Shown piece after piece: positions 35,687 to 44,192 of a DNA stretch of 64,000 nt. The position numbers and the translations under genes were made by a program. The stretch covers positions 868,001 to 932,000 of the forward strand of contig NZ_NIDE01000002.1 in NCBI RefSeq assembly GCF_002197845.1, in the 5' to 3' direction. The notes under the pieces were generated by a model that saw only the letters and a program-made list of their open reading frames with translations, was not told the DNA's origin and made no database searches. This DNA comes from Fimbriiglobus ruber (GTDB lineage: Bacteria; Planctomycetota; Planctomycetia; Gemmatales; Gemmataceae). Numbering within the stretch: the stretch's first letter is position 1; the number at the start of each line of letters is the position of its first letter.

Positions 35687-36919
35687 ATGATTCGGGTTCT
35701 GCGACTCCTGAGAGCCGGCGCCGGGTCCGACCAGGACCTGCTCGCCCGCTACGTCCGCGACCGCGACGAAGCGGCGTTCGAGGCGTTGGTCCACCGCTAC
35801 GGGCGCGGCGTCTGGACCGCGTGCGTCCGGCTCGCTGGACGAGACGCGGACGACGCTTTTCAGGCTGTGTTCCTGACGCTGTCCCGCAAGGCCGGGACCG
35901 TGACCGGCTCGCTCCCGGCGTGGCTGCACGCGGTCACGCGGCGGGTCGCGTCCACCCTCCGCCGGACCGCTCGGAGGCGGGCCGCGATCGAGGCGGCGGC
36001 GGCTCGGTCCGACCGGGCGGAGGTCGTTGACCCGAGTTTCCGCGAAGGTCTGGCCCTGCTCGACGAGGAACTGGCGCGGCTGCCGGACCGGTACCGCGCG
36101 GTTCTGATCGTCTGCTGCCTGGAGGGGCGGTCGCGGGACGATGCCGCGGCCCAACTCGGGTGGACGGAAGGTCAAGTCAAAGGCCGACTCGAACGTGCCC
36201 GCGAGATGCTCCGGGCGCGACTCGCGCGGCGGGGTGTCGAACTCGGCGGGTTGTTGCTCGCCGCCGCGGTGATTGGTCCGGTTCCGACCCTCGCGGACAC
36301 TCCCTCCGCGACGGCTATAACCCTTACCCACGGAGTGATCCGAGCCATGACGGTCGAGAAGCTTAAACTGGTAGCAGTGATGGCCTGTGTCGGTGTGGCG
36401 ATCGCCAGCGGGGTCGTGCTCCGGGCTCAACCCGATGACCCGGCCCCGGCCCTGGCGCGGCCGGACGGCGCCGCGAAGGCCCCGCCGGCCGCCCCCAAGG
36501 AACGGCCGGCCGACCCGCAGGATAAGGACAAGGGGAAGCCGCCGCCCGAGGATCGGAAAGCCGAGGCCGCCCGGAAGATCAAAGACCTCCAGGCCGAGCG
36601 GATCACCACCCTGCGGGATCTGACTGAGACCAGCCTTGCATTGTACAAAAACGCCCGTGCGTCGTATGAAGGTGCGCTGGAGGCACGGATCTTATTGCTC
36701 AAGGCGGAGCTAGAGGTTGCGACGGACGATGCGGCTCGCATGGATCTTTACAAAAAGTGCGTGGACGCGCTAACGGGGTACGAGGAGATCGCGAAAGCCC
36801 AGCACCAGGGCGCGCGGGGAACGATCGCGGCCGTACTCGGCATTAAAGCGAGGCGCCTGGAAGTCGAGATTCAAATAGAGCAAGCGAAAGCCAAAGAAGA
36901 CCAGAAGGCCGGTAAGTAA
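35687..36919 (+). CDS. ECF sigma factor with transmembrane segment and extracytoplasmic helical tail
   Basis: 410 aa. Sigma-70 region 2 ('DQDLLARYVRDRDEAAFEAL', 'DADDAFQAVFLTLSRKAG') and region 4 ('YRAVLIVCCLEGRSRDDAAA', 'TEGQVKGRLERAREML') occupy residues ~10-190. One clear membrane segment follows ('LVAVMACVGVAIASGVVL', ~225-243), then a Pro/Lys-rich linker and a long helical region. This fits the planctomycete ECF groups with built-in C-terminal extensions, in which the tail is thought to sense or anchor. Start 35687 chosen for GGAAGG upstream. Confidence 0.85.
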   Translation: MIRVLRLLRAGAGSDQDLLARYVRDRDEAAFEALVHRYGRGVWTACVRLAGRDADDAFQAVFLTLSRKAGTVTGSLPAWLHAVTRRVASTLRRTARRRAAIEAAAARSDRAEVVDPSFREGLALLDEELARLPDRYRAVLIVCCLEGRSRDDAAAQLGWTEGQVKGRLERAREMLRARLARRGVELGGLLLAAAVIGPVPTLADTPSATAITLTHGVIRAMTVEKLKLVAVMACVGVAIASGVVLRAQPDDPAPALARPDGAAKAPPAAPKERPADPQDKDKGKPPPEDRKAEAARKIKDLQAERITTLRDLTETSLALYKNARASYEGALEARILLLKAELEVATDDAARMDLYKKCVDALTGYEEIAKAQHQGARGTIAAVLGIKARRLEVEIQIEQAKAKEDQKAGK

Positions 36920-37053
36920 GTGGAATAATCGGATTCGGTGACGTGGTGATAAAGTGGGTAATATGGGGCGGCGTGGACCGGGGCGCGCCCCAGGACCGAT
37001 GTCCCGCCGGCCGCGTGAAATCGGTCCGGCCGGCGGGCGTCTAGTAGGATGAG

Positions 37054-37548
37054 ATGGGACCGGACGCCTTGGCCGAGCTGGTCGACCGGCACGCGGCGGC
37101 ACTCGTGCTGTACGCGCGGCAGTGGTGTTTGTCCCCGGAAGACGTGGTGCAAGGCGCGTTCCTCAAGCTCGCCCGCCAGCGGACCCCGCCGGACAACCTG
37201 CTCCCCTGGCTGTACAAGGTCGTCCGCAACGGCGCGATCGACGCCGCCCGGGCCGCCCGCCGCCGCCAGAAGTACGAGACGCGGGCCGCCGAGCGGGCCC
37301 CGGACTGGTTCCTGCCCCCCGACGACCCGTCCGGCCTGGACGCCCGGGTCGTGACCGACGCCCTCGCCGAGTTGCCCGGCGAGATCCGCGAAATCATGGT
37401 CGCCCACCTGTGGGGCGGCCTCACCTTCGAACAAATTGCCGCGACCGTCGGCGGGTCGGCGAGTACCGCCTACCGCCGGTACGCGGCCGGGTTAACGATC
37501 TTGCGCGAACAGTTGGGAGTGCCATGCCCGAACCCCGGCCGGACCTGA
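37054..37548 (+). CDS. ECF-type RNA polymerase sigma factor
   Basis: 164 aa. Region 2 'LVDRHAAALVLYARQWCLSP' + 'EDVVQGAFLKLARQ' and region 4 'LAELPGEIREIMVAHLWGGL' + 'TFEQIAATVGGSASTAYRR'. Overlaps by 25 bp the next gene, a single-pass membrane protein, which is the typical sigma/regulator arrangement. Confidence 0.9.
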   Translation: MGPDALAELVDRHAAALVLYARQWCLSPEDVVQGAFLKLARQRTPPDNLLPWLYKVVRNGAIDAARAARRRQKYETRAAERAPDWFLPPDDPSGLDARVVTDALAELPGEIREIMVAHLWGGLTFEQIAATVGGSASTAYRRYAAGLTILREQLGVPCPNPGRT

Positions 37549-38126
37549 ACACGCTCTGCGACGGCGACCCGCTCGCCCGCGCGCTGGCGGCGCTCCGCCC
37601 GGTCCCGCCGGCCGGCCTCGACGCCCCGCGGCTGGTCTACCTGGCCGGCCGGGCCGAGCGGGACCGGGCCGCCGCGTTCTGGCGCCGGGCGTTCGCCGCC
37701 CAGAGCGTGTGCGTCGTGCTGGCGGCCGCGGTCACGGGCGTTTACCTCGCGCACGACGCGGAGCGCGGCCCGGCTCAGCCCGCGGCCCGGCGGTCGCCCG
37801 CACCGCCGCCCGCCGGCGCACCCGTGCCCGCACCCCAGGAAGCGAGCGGCCCGGAACCGGCGCCGGCCCCCCGCATCATCTTGCCCCCCGAGTCGCCCCC
37901 GACCCAGCCGCTGGAGGGCTTCGCCGGGCGGACGGACGAGCCGACGGTCGAAGAACGGGCGAAGTGGCTGCACCTGCGGAACGACGTCCTCGCGGCCGGC
38001 CTCGGCGTCCTCCCGACCCCCCCGCCCGCGGCCCCGCCGACCGCGCCCGACTGGGAGCGCTCGTTCGGCGTCTCGCCGAAGGTGCTGGGCATCCACCCGC
38101 CGCGGCCCGCCCGCGGCGAGGAGTAA
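37524..38126 (+). CDS. Membrane protein, probable regulator of the adjacent ECF sigma factor
   Basis: 200 aa. N-terminal ~65 cytosolic residues, one membrane segment (about 67-83, 'QSVCVVLAAAVTGVYLA'), then a very Pro/Ala-rich exported part ending in a helix-containing 'DEPTVEERAKWLHLRNDVLA'. Its start lies inside the 3' end of the sigma gene (translational coupling), and the topology is that of an anti-sigma factor, though no zinc-binding ZAS motif is present. Confidence 0.7.
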   Translation: MPEPRPDLNTLCDGDPLARALAALRPVPPAGLDAPRLVYLAGRAERDRAAAFWRRAFAAQSVCVVLAAAVTGVYLAHDAERGPAQPAARRSPAPPPAGAPVPAPQEASGPEPAPAPRIILPPESPPTQPLEGFAGRTDEPTVEERAKWLHLRNDVLAAGLGVLPTPPPAAPPTAPDWERSFGVSPKVLGIHPPRPARGEE

Positions 38127-38153
38127 AAGCCCTGGGGTGGGCTGAAGGCGCAG

Positions 38154-38482
38154 CCCGGTGTCCCCGGGCTCCCGCCCGGGTCTACGTTAGGCCGCCCCGG
38201 AGGGGCGGAAGACCACGACCGGCCGAGGCGTTCGGTCCCTCACACAGGCACCGGATTTCCGCCCCTCCGGGGCGGCCTAACGTAGACCCGGGCGGGAGCC
38301 CTCGTTGTACCCCACAAGTCTGCAACGTCTTTCGTAACAAGATGTTGCGGAAACGGCATTCGGAAGGCCCAAATCCGCTTCGCCGTTTGGAAAACGCTTG
38401 TTTTCCAGGCCATTCGGAAGGGGCATTTTCGCTGTTTCCGACTTATGGGGTACAACGAGGGCGGGAGCCCGGGGACACCGGG
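38154..38482. repeat. ~160-bp palindromic repeat (copy 1), interrupted by a MITE
   Basis: Left arm 38154-38210 (tip CCCGGTGTCCCCGGGCTCCC) and right arm 38257-38301 plus 38471-38482 are near-perfect reverse complements around a ~46-nt unique loop. The right arm is split by a 157-bp insertion. Without insertion and target duplication the element is ~160 bp, the same as copies at 51957 and 56352. Confidence 0.85.
38302..38458. mobile_element. 157-bp MITE-like insertion with 12-bp target duplication
   Basis: Ends are inverted repeats (TCGTTGTACCCCACAAGTC versus TCGTTGTACCCCATAAGTC read from the other end, one mismatch). GGGCGGGAGCCC is duplicated on both sides (38290-38301 and 38459-38470). The interior has two copies of CATTCGGAAGG and a hairpin GGAAAAC-GCTT-GTTTTCC but no coding capacity. 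A non-autonomous element moved by a transposase encoded elsewhere. Confidence 0.8.
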
Positions 38483-38568
38483 GGCCGATCGCTTACCCGT
38501 CGCCCGCGACCGGCCCTGGGGCAACTTCCCTCTCCCGCGAAAAAACCACGTCACCCCGGAGCCGACCC

Positions 38569-40044
38569 ATGCGCCGCTTCCTGACCCCGCTCGCCGCGGC
38601 CGTCTGCGCCCTCGCCGCCCTCCCCGCGGTCGCCCAAGAGCCGCCGCTCCCGCCGACGCAGGCCGACCGCAAGGAAATCGTCACCGTCGTCGCACCCGCC
38701 CCGGTCCCGGCCCTGCGGTACGAGCTGCTCCCGCCCGCGCGGGACCGCGTGCCGGGGAACGCGGCGGTCGGCTATTTCAAGGCGATCACGCTCCGCCCGG
38801 CCCCGCCGAAGGACGCGGCCGCCGCCCAGAAGCAGCAAGCCCTCTACGAGACGTGGAACGCCGCCCCGATCGACCGGCTCCCCGCGAAGGACGCGGCCGA
38901 GTACCTCAAGCCGTACCGGGACATGCTCCGGGCGGCGGACGAGGCCGCCCGCTGCGACCGCTGCGACTGGCACCCGGGCACGCCCCTCAAGATCGAAGAC
39001 ATCCAGGGCATGCTCAGCTCGGTCCAGGGGAACCGGGAGGTGATCCGCGGGCTGAAACTCCGGGCCCGGCTCGAGCTGGCCGAGAAGCGGCCGGCCGACG
39101 CCGTGCGGACGGTCCAGACGATGTTCCAAATTGCCAAGCATTACGGCGAAGGCGGGACGGCCATCCAGATGTTGGTCGGCCTGGCGTTCGAGGCGATCAC
39201 CCTGGGCTGCGTCGAGGACATGATCCGGCAGCCGGACGGCCCGAACCTGTACTGGGCCCTGACGGCCGCCCCGCACCCACTCGTCGACCCGCGGCCGGCG
39301 CTGGACGGCGAGGCCGAGATGAGTACCAGCTTCATCCCGAACCTCCGCGAGCTGACGGCCGGCCCGATGACCGAGGCCCGGGCGGTCAAGACGTATCAAG
39401 ACGCGATCCGGCTGCTGAAGGGGTCGCTCGGGGACGCCGAGAACGAGGGGTTGCTCGACCTACTCGGTCGGCTGGAAATGGCGGCCGGACAATCGCTCCA
39501 GGGGCCGCGGGCGAAAACGGACTTGACCGCCCGCGGGTGGCCGGCGGCGGACGTGGACGCGATGCCGAACGCCCAGGCCGTCCTCCTCCGGGCGGTGGCC
39601 GTCCACCGCGAACTGTGGGACGACCAGGTGAAGCTCTTCTACCTGCCGTACCCGGCCGCCCTGACCCAGCTGGCGGTGGTCGAGAAGCGGACCAAGGCCG
39701 TCGGCAAGACGTACCCGAACGACGCGATCATCGGCATCCTGTCCCAGGTCTACCCGGCGCTGTCCAAGGTCCACGAGTCGCACCGCCGGCTCGTCCGGCG
39801 GGTGGCCCAGCTCCGGGCGGTCGAGGCCGTCCGCCTCCAGGCGGCGGTGAACGGCGGCGTCCTGCCGAAGACACTCGCCGACGTGACCGTCGTCCCGGTC
39901 CCGGACGACCCCAACACCGGCAAGCCGTTCGAGTACGCCGCCACGACCGACACCTTCACCCTCACCGCGCCCCCGCCCCCCGGCGAGAAGCCCAACCTGG
40001 CGAACGCGGTCGAGTACGTCGTGACAGTCCGTAAGGCGAAATAA
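38569..40044 (+). CDS. Secreted hypothetical protein
   Basis: 491 aa with a clear signal peptide (residues 1-23, cleavage after AVA-Q). The body is mainly helical with repeated Ala/Leu segments ('RARLELAEKRPADAVRTVQT', 'VHESHRRLVRRVAQLRAVEA'), suggesting a TPR-like or helical scaffold. A CxxC pair ('RCDRCDW') near residue 127 is notable. No family recognised. GGAG precedes the ATG. Followed convergently by the gene at 40147. Confidence 0.7.
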   Translation: MRRFLTPLAAAVCALAALPAVAQEPPLPPTQADRKEIVTVVAPAPVPALRYELLPPARDRVPGNAAVGYFKAITLRPAPPKDAAAAQKQQALYETWNAAPIDRLPAKDAAEYLKPYRDMLRAADEAARCDRCDWHPGTPLKIEDIQGMLSSVQGNREVIRGLKLRARLELAEKRPADAVRTVQTMFQIAKHYGEGGTAIQMLVGLAFEAITLGCVEDMIRQPDGPNLYWALTAAPHPLVDPRPALDGEAEMSTSFIPNLRELTAGPMTEARAVKTYQDAIRLLKGSLGDAENEGLLDLLGRLEMAAGQSLQGPRAKTDLTARGWPAADVDAMPNAQAVLLRAVAVHRELWDDQVKLFYLPYPAALTQLAVVEKRTKAVGKTYPNDAIIGILSQVYPALSKVHESHRRLVRRVAQLRAVEAVRLQAAVNGGVLPKTLADVTVVPVPDDPNTGKPFEYAATTDTFTLTAPPPPGEKPNLANAVEYVVTVRKAK

Positions 40045-40146
40045 AAAACCGCCCGGGAACGGAGGTCTGGGAGGGCCGCCGCCGCTGGCGGGGTTTGGGG
40101 CCGAGCCCCAAGCCTTCCGCCCACGAACCGGGACTGCCCATGCCGG

Positions 40147-41796
40147 TTATTTGACCACCGGCAGTGTGGTCTTGGCTTCCGGCAGAATACTGCTGCCCAT
40201 CAACTGAATAAACACGCCGCGGGGCAAAGCCCCCTGGCACTCGGTTTTCACCCGGATCGTTTGCCCGACCTTCACCCGGTCGCCCCATTCAACGTCGATC
40301 CCGATCCGCGCCTGCGGCCCGGTCGCCGGCCCCTTGAAATGGGCGGTCCGAAGGCCCATCTTGTCCGTGGTGATGTTGGCGATTTCCCCGGTCAGATACA
40401 GCCATTTGCCGGAGGTGCGGTTGCCGTACTTCTCGCCGGCCGCTTTGTTGTCGTCGCGGTAGGCGGTCACCAGTTCCGTTACTGACACGGAGGGCATCGG
40501 GTTCGCTTCCATCAGACTCAGTCGGCACCGGCCCAGCCACACCTCATTGCGCTTGGGCTCGGTGAAAGCGATCACCCCGACGACCTTGACCCGCAGCCCC
40601 GGCGGGAGCTGGCGGACGGCGTCCAGTTGGTCCTGGTCCACGTCGCACTTGATGCCGGCCAACGGAGGGGCACCAGTATACCGAACGGGAAGATCCACCC
40701 CTTGGTGGGTGTGAACCGGGTCGAGGTCGATGACGCCGGTGACGGCTACCACCTGCCCGCGAAGCTTAGCGACCGCCCCCGGGGCCCACACCTCCCGGAA
40801 CACGTCGTCTGCCGTCAGTTGGCGGGCCGGGGTGAGGGCGGGCCGCCGGTCGCCGCCGCGCGGGACGGCCTCACCGTGTACCAATACGTTGTCGACAAAT
40901 TTTTGAACGAACAGAACACGAACGGTGACCTCGTCGCCCAACCCCACGGCCCGCACCCGCTCCAGGGTAGGGCTGGTCCCGCGGAAATAGACCGATACCT
41001 GCGGCGACGGCCCCGCATCTCGGGCCGGCGCGCCGACGAGATCCAGAGACCAGGCGCCTTTCTCAATCGACTCCTGGACCGGTCGGCACGACCGGACCAT
41101 CCCGGTCACTTCTAACACCTGGCCCCGATACCGCCGTTCGAGTGTGCCGTCCTTGTCGGCCAGGAGTTTGGTGGACAATTCCACGGCGGACAGGGTTCTC
41201 TCGGCTGCCGGCAGCGCCACCTCTGCCCGGTAAGGCCGGTAGGGCTCCGGCTTGGGGTCGCGCGCGGGCGCCGCCTCTTGTTGCGGCGGCGCGCCCGGCG
41301 CCGGGGGCTTGGAGGCGGGTTCCGGCGCCGGGGACGCGGCGGGCGCTTTACCGTCCTTGGCCGGCAGGGCCACGGACGCGCCCAGCAAGGCCGGACTCTT
41401 GAGGGTAAAGGCCATGCCGGTAACCTCGCCGATCTCCCCGCGCACCCGTACCGTCATCCCCGGCTTCAGCTCCTTTACCAGTTTCATGAACGGGTAGTCG
41501 GCGGCAAACGGGATGGTGCAACCGGTTGCCTCGTCGGCGGTCGGGCGTAGCCCGTTCAGCGCGAGCGTTCGGCCGCCGTCGACCTCCGTCACTTCCTTGA
41601 CGGTGCCGGACAACGTTACCGTCCGACCAATGTACGTCTTGGCGGTGGCGCCACTCTTGTCTCTCTTAAACAGAGCGTTCAGGGACATGACCGTGGTCGG
41701 CCTCGCGTCTTTGGCCGCCGGCGGGTCTTCGGCCGGGACGGTGGCAAAGGTGGTTAAAGTCGCCAGGGCGGCGAACAGGCTCAGACGAATACTCAC
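40147..41796 (-). CDS. Secreted protein with repeated OB-fold (tRNA_anti-like) modules
   Basis: 549 aa from a GTG start with GGAGGG 5 nt upstream. Signal peptide (LFAALATLTTFATVPA). Three or four ~85-residue modules recur, each with 'Y.G+.V.LSGTV' followed by 'G..V.VRGE' strands (for example TYIGRTVTLSGTVKEV, RRYRGQVLEVTGMVRS, AKLRGQVVAVTGVIDL, KWLYLTGEIANIT), as in OB-fold tRNA_anti-like domains. A Pro/Ala linker follows module 1. Extracytoplasmic; ligand unknown. Confidence 0.7.
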   Translation of the reverse strand: MSIRLSLFAALATLTTFATVPAEDPPAAKDARPTTVMSLNALFKRDKSGATAKTYIGRTVTLSGTVKEVTEVDGGRTLALNGLRPTADEATGCTIPFAADYPFMKLVKELKPGMTVRVRGEIGEVTGMAFTLKSPALLGASVALPAKDGKAPAASPAPEPASKPPAPGAPPQQEAAPARDPKPEPYRPYRAEVALPAAERTLSAVELSTKLLADKDGTLERRYRGQVLEVTGMVRSCRPVQESIEKGAWSLDLVGAPARDAGPSPQVSVYFRGTSPTLERVRAVGLGDEVTVRVLFVQKFVDNVLVHGEAVPRGGDRRPALTPARQLTADDVFREVWAPGAVAKLRGQVVAVTGVIDLDPVHTHQGVDLPVRYTGAPPLAGIKCDVDQDQLDAVRQLPPGLRVKVVGVIAFTEPKRNEVWLGRCRLSLMEANPMPSVSVTELVTAYRDDNKAAGEKYGNRTSGKWLYLTGEIANITTDKMGLRTAHFKGPATGPQARIGIDVEWGDRVKVGQTIRVKTECQGALPRGVFIQLMGSSILPEAKTTLPVVK

Positions 41797-42031
41797 ATGA
41801 CCCTCCAGGTCGGTCGGAATGTGTGCGCGTGACAGGCTCTGACAGAATAACGTTCCCGGCCGAACCCGCGCCAACAGGATCTGGCAGAGTAATGACTATA
41901 TGCGCCCGAATAAAGTACAAGTCGACTCGGCGCACCCTATTGAGCAATTACCCATGGCGCATAGTTGGAGAAATCATTTGCCGGAGGAACCCGCCGGCTA
42001 CGCGCGTCTGAGCGAGTACAGGGAGGTGGTA

Positions 42032-42072
42032 GAAAGAAAAAGCGGCGCCCCGGGCGAGAACCCGGGCGCCGC
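42032..42072 (-). terminator. Intrinsic terminator of the phage-like module
   Basis: On the minus strand a GC-rich stem (GCGGCGCCCGGG / CCCGGGGCGCCGC, one bulge, 6-nt loop) is followed by TTTTTCTTTC. It lies just after the stop of the 53-aa gene at 42099, as expected for the end of the minus-strand operon. Confidence 0.8.
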
Positions 42073-42098
42073 TATCGCCCAACGACTGTGTCCGCCGT

Positions 42099-42260
42099 TC
42101 AATTCTGCGCGTCGCTGATCGCCTGACGCACGTCCGCGATCAGCTGCGCCAACTTCTCGGCCGACACGCTCTGCGCCACCGCCGACAGGTCGGCCACGAC
42201 GGCGATCAGGTCGGGCACGCTCGGGAAATGAATCGCCGTCAACTTCTCGGCTTCACTCAC
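42099..42260 (-). CDS. 53-aa hypothetical protein
   Basis: From GTG 42260 with AGGAGA 6 nt upstream: 'SEAEKLTAIHFPSVPDLIAV' and 'SVSAEKLAQLIADVRQAISD', two amphipathic helices. Last gene before the terminator, after the papain-like peptidase gene; perhaps a small companion of it. No family recognised. Confidence 0.55.
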   Translation of the reverse strand: MSEAEKLTAIHFPSVPDLIAVVADLSAVAQSVSAEKLAQLIADVRQAISDAQN

Positions 42261-42325
42261 GGTCTGTCTCCTGTGTTGAATGACCGCGCCGGTACGCCCG
42301 GCACGGGTTGAACCGTCCCGGGGCG

Positions 42326-43144
42326 TTACGCCCCGAACTGCGGCGCCGGCAGGTTCTCCGCGTCGGACTCGCGGACGACCCCCCGGCACGCCCACCAGCC
42401 ACCCACCGGCCCGGCGAACAGCGGTTCCGGGATCACGAAGAACCCCTTGTCGCCCCACTGCGCCGTCCACGAGTTCGCGCAGCGGATGCCCCAGACGCCG
42501 TTGCGTTGGGCGAGCCCGACGCCGCAGATCGCGTGGCCGCCGACGTTGGTCCCCTGGTAGGGCGGGAGCCATCCGTCCGCGTCGGGGTTGTAGTTGTCGC
42601 ACCACGTGACCCCGACGCTGAGCGCGAACCCCTGTTGGAGCGCACTCGTCAGGTGGTCGAACGTCGGGCAGACGTAGGCTTCCAGCACGCGGTGCTTCGC
42701 GGCGTCGGCCTCCCAGCCCGTCTTCCAGTGGTCCGGGTAAAAGTCCTGAAAGCCGGCGAACGCGACGGACGCAATGCCCGTCTTCATGGCCTCGGCCAGC
42801 GCGTCTTCGAGCAGCGAGCCGTTGTCCTGCCCGTACCCGCCGTTGATCCGCCCGTACAAATTCCCGGCGGACAGCTCGACGAACGGCAGCCCTTCCATCG
42901 CCCGACAGACCTGGAGGAGCTGGCAGGTGTCCGCCGCGTTGCACTCGCCGACCTGTCCCTGGTCCGCGATCTTGGTCACGAACCCGGACAGGTCGACCTC
43001 GCGCCACTGGTCGCGCGGCAGCACCGTCCCCGTCTGGGGCGCCGCGGCCGACCCGAACACCTTCAGCCCCGTCTTCGAATGCGTCGGGGCGATGTTGCCG
43101 AGCTTGCGCGGCGCGATGCCGTCGTGGAAAATCGGTAGACTCAC
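42326..43144 (-). CDS. Papain-like (C1 family) cysteine peptidase
   Basis: 272 aa. The papain triad is in order: Gln-Cys in 'ADQGQVGECNAADTC' (Cys replaces the usual CWA), His in 'GTNVGGHAICGVG' and Asn-Ser-Trp in 'IRCANSWTAQWGDKGFFVI'. No signal peptide or obvious propeptide. At the end of the phage-like module next to a holin-like gene, so it might act in lysis or in processing of structural proteins; neither is proven. Confidence 0.8.
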   Translation of the reverse strand: MSLPIFHDGIAPRKLGNIAPTHSKTGLKVFGSAAAPQTGTVLPRDQWREVDLSGFVTKIADQGQVGECNAADTCQLLQVCRAMEGLPFVELSAGNLYGRINGGYGQDNGSLLEDALAEAMKTGIASVAFAGFQDFYPDHWKTGWEADAAKHRVLEAYVCPTFDHLTSALQQGFALSVGVTWCDNYNPDADGWLPPYQGTNVGGHAICGVGLAQRNGVWGIRCANSWTAQWGDKGFFVIPEPLFAGPVGGWWACRGVVRESDAENLPAPQFGA

Positions 43145-43171
43145 GGCAAAACCCTCGTGGATATGTGGGAG

Positions 43172-43294
43172 ACCGGCGAGCGGGGGACGTGAGTCCCCTG
43201 ATTCTGGTATTGGTTACTCGACACGCGCCGAAGATACTCTAAACCAATTGATTGATTGTCAGAATCAGGGGACTCACGTCCCCCGCTCGCCGGT
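43172..43294. repeat. 34-bp perfect inverted repeat
   Basis: A 34-bp arm (43172-43205, containing GGGGGACGTGAGTCCCC) is repeated exactly inverted at 43261-43294 around a 55-nt loop that contains a further ATTGGTT/AACCAAT pair. It overlaps the last 21 bp of the preceding lipoprotein gene and lies upstream of the peptidase gene. MITE-like or a strong mRNA hairpin. Confidence 0.8.
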
Positions 43295-43762
43295 CACTGA
43301 CTTCAGCAATTTCAACAAATCCGCCGGTGTTGCCGGAAGCGGCCCCTCGAACGCCACCTTCCCCGCCTGCGGCGAGCCCTTGGCCCCGACCAGAAATAGG
43401 TACGGCAAGCTTTTCCCGGCCGCCCGCGTGAGATAGGGAGCCAGGTCGGCCGGCGGGTGTCCGCTCTCGTCGACCACCGTGCTCGCCGCGACGACCGGGT
43501 GCGGGAATTGGCGCGCGGCAATGAACCCGACTAGATCCTTGTCCGTGAACCACGCGGCCCGGTCGGCGGCGGCCGCGGCCGTGTCTTCGATCACCACGAT
43601 CTGGATGCTCGTCAGGGTCGTCGGCGCGGGCGGGGCGACGGCCGTTGGATGCGTCGGCACACTCCCGCAGCGACAACAGCCGGCCAACGCGCCCGACGAC
43701 AGAACGAGTATCACGACAACCCAACACCGGAAAACAGAAGCGTTACGGATCACGAGTTTCAT
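43274..43762 (-). CDS. Lipoprotein of unknown function
   Basis: 162 aa. Signal peptide with lipobox 'GALAGC'. The mature domain has 'TSIQIVVIEDTAAAAADRAA', 'IAARQFPHPVVAAS' and 'LPYLFLVGAKGSPQAGKVAF', a thioredoxin-like alternation of strands and helices without CxxC. Its last codons are part of an inverted repeat arm. Possibly a spanin-like or accessory protein given the location. Confidence 0.6.
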   Translation of the reverse strand: MKLVIRNASVFRCWVVVILVLSSGALAGCCRCGSVPTHPTAVAPPAPTTLTSIQIVVIEDTAAAAADRAAWFTDKDLVGFIAARQFPHPVVAASTVVDESGHPPADLAPYLTRAAGKSLPYLFLVGAKGSPQAGKVAFEGPLPATPADLLKLLKSVTGERGT

Positions 43763-43800
43763 CCTCCTGGGTGTTTGACGTAAGCCGCCGCAAGCGGGTG

Positions 43801-44163
43801 CTACGGCGACGGGGAGCCCTTACCGGGCTCGGGGCGGGCGTCGCGCGGCGGCGGGCGCCCCACCAGCCACGCCTCGAGCATGCCGAGGCGGACGGCGAAT
43901 TCGCGGACGGTCGCCGTGTTGGTCTCGATGACCTTCCGGTTCAACTCGTCCCGCCGGGCCAGCTCGGCCTTGTGCTCGGCGTGCATTTCCCGCATCTCGG
44001 TCCGCCGCTCGGTGTGGAGCGCTTCGAGCCGGGCCTGGTGTTCGGCGTGCAGGCGGATCATGTCCGCCCGGTAGGCGGGGACCGCGTACCGGATCGCCCA
44101 GACGACGAGGGCCACCAGCACCCCGAACGCGCCGAACTGCATGAACGGGGTCACGGTGTCCAT
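43801..44163 (-). CDS. Holin-like single-TM protein with coiled coil
   Basis: 120 aa: a short exported N-terminus, one membrane helix (about 8-28, 'FGAFGVLVALVVWAIRYAV'), a charged coiled coil (30-90, with 'LHAEHQARLEALHTERRTEM') and a Pro-rich tail. The layout resembles phage holin/antiholin or tail-anchored proteins, and it lies two genes from a peptidase. Function not proven. Confidence 0.55.
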   Translation of the reverse strand: MDTVTPFMQFGAFGVLVALVVWAIRYAVPAYRADMIRLHAEHQARLEALHTERRTEMREMHAEHKAELARRDELNRKVIETNTATVREFAVRLGMLEAWLVGRPPPRDARPEPGKGSPSP

Positions 44164-44192
44164 GGCGTCAGTGCCTCCTTCAAAAAGCAGAG

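Noticed and set aside
42326-43144. The papain-like gene as a definite endolysin
   Set aside because: No peptidoglycan-binding domain or signal; C1 peptidases are not usual lysins, so only a possible role is stated.
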